Shown here: positions 16,301-22,087 of the stretch, piece after piece | Layout of the letters: the number at the start of each line of letters is the position of its first letter | Position numbering within the stretch: position 1 is the stretch's first letter | Assembly: GCA_964472545.1 (NCBI GenBank) | Contig: CAYYNP010000167.1 | Coordinates: forward strand, 1 to 22,087 | Reading direction: 5' to 3' | Source: CAYYNP01 sp964472545 | Lineage (GTDB): Bacteria > Planctomycetota > Planctomycetia > Pirellulales > Thermoguttaceae | Length of the DNA stretch: 22,087 bases | Made by a program: the position numbers and the translations under genes | Notes under the pieces: model-generated | The model's database searches: none | The model's input: only the letters and a program-made list of their open reading frames with translations | Told to the model about the DNA's origin: nothing

Positions 16301-19300
16301 AGCGCCCAGACGATCTGCGAGCTGCCGTAGCGTTGGCTGCCGCCGCCGCGTCCGGTCCAACTCCAACCGCCGTCGTCGTTCTGCGAGCTGACCAACAGCC
16401 CGATCGACGAACGTACGCGGCCGTCGAGCGCCGCTGCTTCCGGCCCGCCGGCCTCGCGGGCGCCGCCGAGCAACTTCTGCAACGCGAGCGAGGCCATCAG
16501 GTCGCTGGTGGCACTTTCCAGCCCCGCGCTGTAGCGGCCGGTGGCGATCTGGCACAACGGGGCCGGGGCCAAGACGATGTCTAACAGGCTCCGCTCGACG
16601 TTCGGGCCGATGAGGATCTGTAGCGCCGGACCTTCCAGTGGCATGTCCTTCGGGGGCTCGACCCAGGCGGTCACGTCGGACGTGGCCGAGCCGCCGGCGG
16701 TGGCGAAGACCGGCTCGCCGTAAGGCTTCAAGGGCACGGTGCGGCGGACGACGTCGGTTCGCTCGCCGGCAGTGATCGAAAGCTCGAAGGCCACGTTGAT
16801 CTCCGCATCGGCCGCCGCGTCCTTTTCGCCGGCCGGCTTTTCGGGACGATTCAGCGTCGACTCGAAGACGAGTTCTTCGATGCCTTTTGCCGCGACGTCG
16901 ATCGTCTTCTTCTCTTGGATCGTGCGACCGGCGACGGTGGTCTTCAGTACGACGTCGATCGTGCCGCTTTCGATGGCATCGTTGTGTACCGAGGCCACCA
17001 CCTCCGCCCGATCGCCGTCGGTGAAGGCCAGCGGGAGCTTGAGTTGGCCGAAGAGGTCCTTCTTGACGACAAATTCATCGGTCGCCTCGCCGGCGAGCGT
17101 TTCGGTGGTGATACCTTTGGCCATCAAGGTCCAGGCGGTGGAACGTTCCGGCACGGTGAAAGTGACGGTCGCCGTACCGTCGTCGCCGGTCACCACGGCC
17201 GGGTTCCAGTAGCCGGTCTCGTGCTGGGCCAGCCCGGGCAAGAGCACGGCGCCCGTTTTGGCCAACTCGGCAGCCACCGCGGCGGGGCCATTGACTTCAT
17301 CGCCGGAGCGGAAGTAGAGATTCACGCTGTGCATGCTGCCGGAGTTATCCAACACGGTCACCTGCCGCTGCTGCTGTTCGGCAATGCTCCAGAGGTTGTC
17401 GGCATTGGCGGCCAGCGTGCCGTTGCCCGTGAAGCTGATGGCATTGCTACCTTCGAACTGCACGACGTATCCGTCGGTGATCGTGCCGAAATCGATCCCG
17501 TCCCCGTTGACGTCAAGGGACTGTTGCGCGGCGACCTGATAGCGTCTCTCATCCATGATGCTGTTGAACCGTTCCATCTGCCCGGCACGTGCGTTGCCCC
17601 CCCACTGTGCCATCTGATTGGCGGCAGCGTAGCCGTACTGGCCGCCGCCACCGCCACCCGGCCCCGGTGGAGCCGGTGGCGCCGGGGCCGCATCGGGCAT
17701 CGCAGTCGCAGCACTCATGATGCCACCGGAAATGACAAGCCCCGCCGCCAGACTCTCCGCCTCCGCCGTCTCTACCGCGATCCGATCTTCCTCGGCCAGC
17801 AGCCGCGGGTTGATCGGCTCGGTGGACGGGTTGTAGGCGAAGGTGATGCTGGAGGTCGTCCGCACGGCCGACTGCCGCGTGTTGCCGCGGAAGAAGTCCC
17901 CGATCGCCACCACCGGCCAACTGAAGCGGTCCAGCAGCGATTGTTCGACCATCGCCAGGCTGACCTCGGCCGCGACCGGCTCGCCTTGCGGGTCGGTGGT
18001 GGTCACGGTCACCTCGATTTCCTCGCCGGGCTGTACCGGGCCGGTAGCGTCACTTTCCTGACGCTTGGTTGCGAGCTTCACCAGCAGCTCGCGCTCGACG
18101 GTGAAGGGACTCGAAGCGGCGTGGAAACGGCGGATGGGCTTCTCGTCGTCGGCTTCATCGTTGGATGCATCGTCGGTTGGTTCGTCGGGCGCGACCACCG
18201 GTCGCGGCTTTGTGTTGGTCATTACCGCCACGGCCAGCTCGAAGTTGGGCGCGAGCTTCGCGGTCATGGGGATTTCCAAGACGTTCTCGCCCTCGGTAAG
18301 CTCGATCAGCTTGTAGTCCAACACGCGGGCGCCTTGGAACGTGACCAGCGCCAGCGCCGGTTCTTCGCGCCAGTGAAGAGTGACGTTGGCCGTCTCGCCG
18401 ACCTTGTACGTGTGGGCGTTGGCCAGGATCCGTAGCCGCACCTCGTCCTCGTCGTCGGAAATCTGCACGGCGTGCTCGCCGCTGATCGGGTTATCGAAAC
18501 GGTCGGTCCCTTCGACGCGGATCACGTACCGCCCGCCCTCGTCGAGTTTGAGCGTCCGTCGGGCTTCGCCGTCGTCTTCGGACGTCTCGATCGCGTGCTC
18601 TTCGACCAGCCGCTCGCCGACCTTGCCGCGAACCTTGGTCTTTTCCAAGACCTTCAGCGTTACCTTCCGGGCGACCGGTTTGCCCTCGGCGTCGTGGGTG
18701 CTGACGGTCGTTTCAAACGTCTCGCCGGCCACGTAAACGGGCCGCACACTGCTGGTGCCGATCGAAAAACCCTGCGACGAGAGCACGAAGTTGACCGCCG
18801 TTTGCAGGTTCCGCTCCGAAAGCGTAACGGCCAGCGGCAGGATCTGCGTCTCGCGATACTCGCGCGTGGGCAGCTTGAAGGCGACCTCACCCTTCTCGTC
18901 GGTGGTGGCCGTGTAGGTGCGGTCGTCGGCCAGTCGATAGACGATCTCGCGGCCGGCCACCGGGGCGCCGTAATAGTACGACGCCTTGATGGTGCCTTCG
19001 ATCTCCTCGCCGCGGTAGTAGACGTTCCGCGGCGTGTCGATCGTCAGCCGCACCGGCTCGAGTTGATACTCGTGGACCTGGAACGTGCCCTGGTAGCTGC
19101 GGCCGTCCTCGTCGCGAACCAACACGCGGTACTGGCCCTGAGGACTCGTGGCCGGCAGCATGAAGTTTGCGTGGAAGCTGCCGAAGCTGCTTAAGCTCAC
19201 GTCCTCTTGATGCACCAACCGGTCGCGGCCATCGAAGACTTCCAGCGTGTAGGCCTTGCCCTCGTCGATCAGGTAGACGTCGCCCGCCGGCGCGTCGCCC

Positions 19301-21759
19301 GGACCGGGACCCGGACCGGAAGGTGCGATGTCGTCCGGCGTCGGCGGCACGGGCGTCGGCTCGATCGGGAAACTCACCGGCGATGCGGCATTACCCGGCA
19401 CGGGCGCCTCTTCCCCCACGCCATTGACGCCCTGCACGCTCCGCAGACAACCGCGCACGTGTACCAATTGCCCGGCGCGATACGCCGGCCGGTCGGTATA
19501 GATGTATCCCTTATCGGCCAGTCCCTGCGCCACGCCCACGCCCTGCAGCCCGACCACGTTCGACGCGGTGTGTCCGCCGGCGATGGCAAACACCCGTACG
19601 TCGCCGGCATCCTTAAGCGGCGCCAACGGATCCTCTTCGGTGATCTCTTCCCCAGCCCCCGACCCCCCGCCCCGAATCCCCCGCCACACGCCGTCCGCGC
19701 CAGTGATCGCCTCGGCAAACACCTCGCCGCCGTCGGAGATCAACAGCTTCGCGTCGCCCCAAGGCTTGCCGGTGCGCATGTCTTCGGCAAACACGAAGAC
19801 CTCGTCGCGCGAACTCTTCACGATCACGTCCAGGTCGCTGCGAATGACCATCGTCGTTGCCTGCAGCGTCTTGCTGCTGACGGTTACGGCCATCACGCCA
19901 CAGCCGTCTTCGTCTCCTCCCGGCAAGGGCACCTCGATCTCGTTCTCCAACTCCTGGTACTTCGCATACTCCGGCACCTTGAACGTGGAACTGTCGTCCG
20001 GGTCGATCAGCGCGATATCCAACGCCTCGACGCCCCGGGCAAGGTGCATCTTGCGGAAGTAGGTCTCCATGTCGACCCGATAGGCGCTGACGGTCACCTC
20101 CTCGACGTTTCGCGTGGTCAACTTCAGCACGGGCGTCTCGTCGCTGCGAAACACGCGATCCGTCGAGACGATCATACTCTTGGCCGTCAGCCGGGCGATG
20201 GCCTGTTTGGCGGCATTGGTGTGATTGCCCCACGTCACCTTGCGATACTCCTCCAGAGCCTCCTCTAGCTTGCCTAGTTCCTGCTCCAAGATGACGGCGA
20301 TCGAGAACTGGGCCTGTGACGACTCGTGCGTATCGGGATACTTCGACACCAGACGCCGCCACTGTGCCATGGCCGCCTCGTAGTCCTTCTCCTTGTAGTG
20401 CATCTGGCCGAATTGCAGCATGATCTGCCGGTTCCGCCCGTCGAGCGGGTACTTGCCCAGGAACTCGCCCCAGAGCTTCCGCGCCTCGTCGTACTCTTCC
20501 TCGGCGAACTTCTCTTGGCCCATCAGGTACTCGGTATTGACGATCTCCCGCTGTACGCCGCTCCACGCCTGATGCGCCGGATGCTTTGCCAGATAGTCCT
20601 TCCACGTGGCCAAGGCCTCGGGAAACTTCTTCTGCAACTGGTAGCAACGTCCCAGCAGATTCCGCCCTTGGGGCGTCTCCTCGCGGTCGACGTAGCGGGT
20701 GTCGGCCAAGAATCGTTTCAGACTGGCCACCGCGTCTTCAAATCGCCCCCGATGCATCTGGCTCTGGGCGATCTCAAGATGGGCCTGACTGGCCAATTTG
20801 TGCGTGGGAAACCGCTTAACAAATGCCTCCAACGCCGCGGTGCCCAGCGCCAATTCCGCGTCGCTGCCCGGCTGGGGGATCCGCCACGTTCGCGAAAGCT
20901 GGAAGCTGGCCTCCGCGATCCTCTCGCTGTCGGCGTCCGGGTGCTTTGCCAACAGGTCCTGCCACGTCCGCCGGGCCGCCTTCAAGTTCCCCTCGGCCAA
21001 GCGACACTCGCCCAACCGGAATCGGGCCTCGACGTCCAACTCACTCTCCTCATGCTCCTTGATGAACGCCTCGTAAAGCCCGGCCGCCGGCCCGTGCTGG
21101 CCCATATTCTGACGGCACTGAGCCACCAGCAACTCGACCTCCACCCGCTTCTTCGGTTCCGGCCCCACCTCGAGCGCCTTCTGATAGAACTCCAGCGCCT
21201 TGGCATAATCCGGCTTGGTGTCCTGCTTCGGGGGCTTGAAATACTCGTCCGCAAATTCCAGATAGATGCCCGCAATCTGCTGTTTTCTCCCCGTCGACAG
21301 CAGATACTCCGCTTCTGCCCTCACGATCAGTTCCGCCGCTCGATAATCTCGCTTACGAGCCAGCGCCATGGCCTTTCCAAACCGGGCCCGCCGGCCCCAA
21401 TCCCCCTCGGGATCTTGGGTGTCCAATCCCCCGAAAACCTCCACGGCCTCATCGTACTTACCGTCCAAATAGAGCGCCCGGCCCTTGAGATACTCCAAAT
21501 AGACCTTTTCAGCCCCCTCTTCTTCTTGGGCCTTTTCAATCGCCGCCACGGCCGCGGCGAAATCCCGATCCTGCATTGCCGCCCGCACCGCATCTGCAAC
21601 CAGCGGAACGTCTTGCGCCGCAGCAGCAGGCTCGCCGGCGGCCGCACTTTTCGGTTGATCCGCCGGCCCTTCATTCGGGTCGTCTGCCGCGAAACCTCCG
21701 ACCGTGACTCCCACAATCCCCAACACGACCCACAGCAGCCACAAATGGCAAGATCTCAT
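13318..21759 (-). CDS. Giant secreted alpha-2-macroglobulin-like protein with TPR modules at both ends
   Basis: The 2813-residue protein begins with a Sec signal peptide (MRSCHLWLLWVVLGIVGVTV, cleavage near FAA-DD); there is no lipobox Cys. Domains in order: TPR-like repeats (about 85-525); a beta-sandwich module (530-695); an MG2-like segment with GYIYTDRPAYRAGQ (751-764); further macroglobulin domains (about 835-1225); a bait-like region with a Gly/Pro-rich stretch (1357-1372); the A2M core domain (GYWNPAVVTGDDGTATVTF, 1516-1534); an alpha-toroid (about 1730-2000, with SSQNDDGGWSW); a C-terminal MG domain (YLVITEPIPAGTTVIE, 2139-2154); a second TPR region (2236-2560); and a second beta-sandwich module (2565-2731). 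The thioester CxEQ motif is absent. Bacterial A2Ms are thought to guard the periplasm against proteases; without a thioester, covalent trapping is unlikely. The ATG is preceded by GGAG at 7 nt. No pbpC-like partner is adjacent. Confidence 0.9.
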   Translation of the reverse strand: MRSCHLWLLWVVLGIVGVTVGGFAADDPNEGPADQPKSAAAGEPAAAAQDVPLVADAVRAAMQDRDFAAAVAAIEKAQEEEGAEKVYLEYLKGRALYLDGKYDEAVEVFGGLDTQDPEGDWGRRARFGKAMALARKRDYRAAELIVRAEAEYLLSTGRKQQIAGIYLEFADEYFKPPKQDTKPDYAKALEFYQKALEVGPEPKKRVEVELLVAQCRQNMGQHGPAAGLYEAFIKEHEESELDVEARFRLGECRLAEGNLKAARRTWQDLLAKHPDADSERIAEASFQLSRTWRIPQPGSDAELALGTAALEAFVKRFPTHKLASQAHLEIAQSQMHRGRFEDAVASLKRFLADTRYVDREETPQGRNLLGRCYQLQKKFPEALATWKDYLAKHPAHQAWSGVQREIVNTEYLMGQEKFAEEEYDEARKLWGEFLGKYPLDGRNRQIMLQFGQMHYKEKDYEAAMAQWRRLVSKYPDTHESSQAQFSIAVILEQELGKLEEALEEYRKVTWGNHTNAAKQAIARLTAKSMIVSTDRVFRSDETPVLKLTTRNVEEVTVSAYRVDMETYFRKMHLARGVEALDIALIDPDDSSTFKVPEYAKYQELENEIEVPLPGGDEDGCGVMAVTVSSKTLQATTMVIRSDLDVIVKSSRDEVFVFAEDMRTGKPWGDAKLLISDGGEVFAEAITGADGVWRGIRGGGSGAGEEITEEDPLAPLKDAGDVRVFAIAGGHTASNVVGLQGVGVAQGLADKGYIYTDRPAYRAGQLVHVRGCLRSVQGVNGVGEEAPVPGNAASPVSFPIEPTPVPPTPDDIAPSGPGPGPGDAPAGDVYLIDEGKAYTLEVFDGRDRLVHQEDVSLSSFGSFHANFMLPATSPQGQYRVLVRDEDGRSYQGTFQVHEYQLEPVRLTIDTPRNVYYRGEEIEGTIKASYYYGAPVAGREIVYRLADDRTYTATTDEKGEVAFKLPTREYRETQILPLAVTLSERNLQTAVNFVLSSQGFSIGTSSVRPVYVAGETFETTVSTHDAEGKPVARKVTLKVLEKTKVRGKVGERLVEEHAIETSEDDGEARRTLKLDEGGRYVIRVEGTDRFDNPISGEHAVQISDDEDEVRLRILANAHTYKVGETANVTLHWREEPALALVTFQGARVLDYKLIELTEGENVLEIPMTAKLAPNFELAVAVMTNTKPRPVVAPDEPTDDASNDEADDEKPIRRFHAASSPFTVERELLVKLATKRQESDATGPVQPGEEIEVTVTTTDPQGEPVAAEVSLAMVEQSLLDRFSWPVVAIGDFFRGNTRQSAVRTTSSITFAYNPSTEPINPRLLAEEDRIAVETAEAESLAAGLVISGGIMSAATAMPDAAPAPPAPPGPGGGGGGQYGYAAANQMAQWGGNARAGQMERFNSIMDERRYQVAAQQSLDVNGDGIDFGTITDGYVVQFEGSNAISFTGNGTLAANADNLWSIAEQQQRQVTVLDNSGSMHSVNLYFRSGDEVNGPAAVAAELAKTGAVLLPGLAQHETGYWNPAVVTGDDGTATVTFTVPERSTAWTLMAKGITTETLAGEATDEFVVKKDLFGQLKLPLAFTDGDRAEVVASVHNDAIESGTIDVVLKTTVAGRTIQEKKTIDVAAKGIEELVFESTLNRPEKPAGEKDAAADAEINVAFELSITAGERTDVVRRTVPLKPYGEPVFATAGGSATSDVTAWVEPPKDMPLEGPALQILIGPNVERSLLDIVLAPAPLCQIATGRYSAGLESATSDLMASLALQKLLGGAREAGGPEAAALDGRVRSSIGLLVSSQNDDGGWSWTGRGGGSQRYGSSQIVWALALAKQAGYTVPEATYNKARAYLRQQVAATDNSDYESKAILLHALATAGEGDFALANRLYRSRPALSTAALAKLALAFAAMDRDATAKELLDLLAQQDLDAPTSRRTAANGCLPWSHSPAELRALYALGLQEVAPQAPELKGLIDWLLAHRTGHRFAPDKATGPAAMALCRWFAESRFEGERYKLEVFVNELEAAVLDIDPAAGTQTIDVPAALLADGKQRINFQITGRGRYTYQCILGGFVPAEKLKSTTQDWEVRRTYEPAPLEVDGREVPRGFGVLSGSYTSFKNPLTQLSTGRRGLVELYIRRHVANNTPEQQLEYLVITEPIPAGTTVIEKSVSGPFERFEVSPGAITFYVGSRRSIGTIRYELFGYLPGEYRAGPTVIRNAHRPEQLVVSEPKSMTVLARGAKSADKYRLTPQELYELGKHYFDKEEMATSSKHLTELLAKWNLDANVYKHSVEMLLDAHLEIGPPAAVVKYFEIIKEKWPAAEIPFDKIVKVGRAYHEMGEYERSYLIFRATVEGSFMRESGVAGFLQSQGEFLRSVEVMGRLLREYPPEGYIASATYALAQRVYAKAPEAADDENLRKQKVNRVDLIRRAWAMLETFLTAYPDDPAADQAAFSTANALLELKAYDQATAACNRYAKRYPKSDMLDSYWYIIGYCHFATGEHESALSMCRKVAEAMRTDETTGRQVESRNKWRAIYILGQVHHSLGQAADAIEEYRRVEDRFADAKQSIDYFTRKAIELPEVSTFVPGEPAELKLKFRNIAACDAKVYRIDLMKFGLLKQNLGGITQINLAGIRPYHEATVSLGDGRDYRDRTHALKLPLKKEGAYLVVCRGENLHASGLALVSPLKVEVQEDPSSGRVRTTVKDTTTDSYVADVHVKVIGTHNEDFLSGETDLRGVYIADGIRGTTTVIAQSTTPHYAFFRGETTLGPVGVEPAAVEAPADAAAAPDDALLEGLQRDNFEFQREQTDMLQKVYESDQKGVQAQEAF

Positions 21760-22087
21760 GACACGTCTCCAGATACAGGTTTGAGCCAGGCCGGCCGGCG
21801 ATCGCCAGGTGGGCGAACGTGACGGGCGGCATATTCCGGGCAAAGCGACCCAACACACGACACGATCAGCGGGTTACACGCATCAATCGGCAGACCACAC
21901 GGGGCCGTGAATCCCCCCGCTGAGAGAACATACATTACGGCCCGCCGATGAGCGCGCAGGTCCCCACGTCATCGTTGGACGCCCGTGGCCGCCGGTCGGT
22001 TCCCGCGGTCTGCCGCAGAAGTCCTCTGATTGGCCAGCACGGCCGAGCCGGTTGCGTTGTTGCGTCTTGGATGTTGGCGAGAGGGGG
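21760..22087. other. Upstream region of the giant gene, no supported gene
   Basis: This stretch should contain the promoter and leader of the minus-strand giant gene. No clear promoter, riboswitch or RNA gene was recognised. A plus-strand frame opening at 21948 stays open to the window edge but has no ribosome binding site and an unconvincing composition. Confidence 0.5.
21767..21770 (-). promoter_or_regulatory. Ribosome binding site deciding the start of the giant gene
   Basis: GGAG on the minus strand lies 7 nt before the ATG at 21759, directly ahead of a good signal peptide. An in-frame ATG 33 codons upstream (21858) would bury the signal peptide and is disfavoured. Confidence 0.65.

Noticed and set aside
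17320..17350. VLDNSGSM in the giant protein resembles a von Willebrand A metal site
   Set aside because: Only the DxSxS-like string is present; no surrounding Rossmann-type strands or later MIDAS residues are visible, and it lies in a low-complexity insert of the A2M region.
21948..22087. Possible plus-strand gene start running off the window
   Set aside because: There is no ribosome binding site, no recognisable N-terminal feature and biased residues; only 46 codons are visible.

Overview
The window looks like a GC-rich Planctomycetota chromosome, most likely Pirellulales-like. The main evidence is a DUF1559-type protein, a family strongly characteristic of planctomycetes, together with a giant TPR/alpha-2-macroglobulin-like secreted protein, many genes with weak or no Shine-Dalgarno sequence, and several families of short palindromic and tandem intergenic repeats. 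No tRNA, rRNA, CRISPR array, integrase or full insertion sequence was seen.

Layout. (1) 1-4060, minus strand: a tight block of hexapeptide acyltransferase, stand-alone acyl carrier protein, AMP-forming ligase and asparagine synthase (3' end outside the window). This resembles carrier-protein/amidotransferase sets that accompany exopolysaccharide or exosortase loci. (2) 4399-6154, minus: a two-zinc-ribbon protein followed by a multi-pass membrane protein with a DUF1559 domain. (3) 6442-9864, minus: two GT-C-like polytopic membrane proteins in tandem. The upstream one is broken by a 126-bp palindromic element flanked by a 5-bp target duplication; removing 131 bp restores one 583-residue frame. 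(4) 10286-13187, plus: a six-helix membrane protein with a charged tail, then glutamyl-tRNA synthetase. (5) 13318-21759, minus: one 2813-residue secreted protein with an alpha-2-macroglobulin core between two similar TPR + beta-sandwich modules. The convergent gap between gltX and this gene is filled by a second, shorter copy of the palindromic element family.

How the genes fit together. Block 1 plausibly activates an acid or amino acid, loads it on the carrier protein, and transfers or amidates it on an envelope glycan or small molecule. The GT-C proteins would act in the membrane on lipid-linked sugars. The giant protein would act in the periplasm or at the surface. These links are inferred from gene families and proximity. 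The most notable sequence-level result is the repeat element that interrupts the GT-C gene, its target duplication, and the compensatory stem changes between its two copies in the window.
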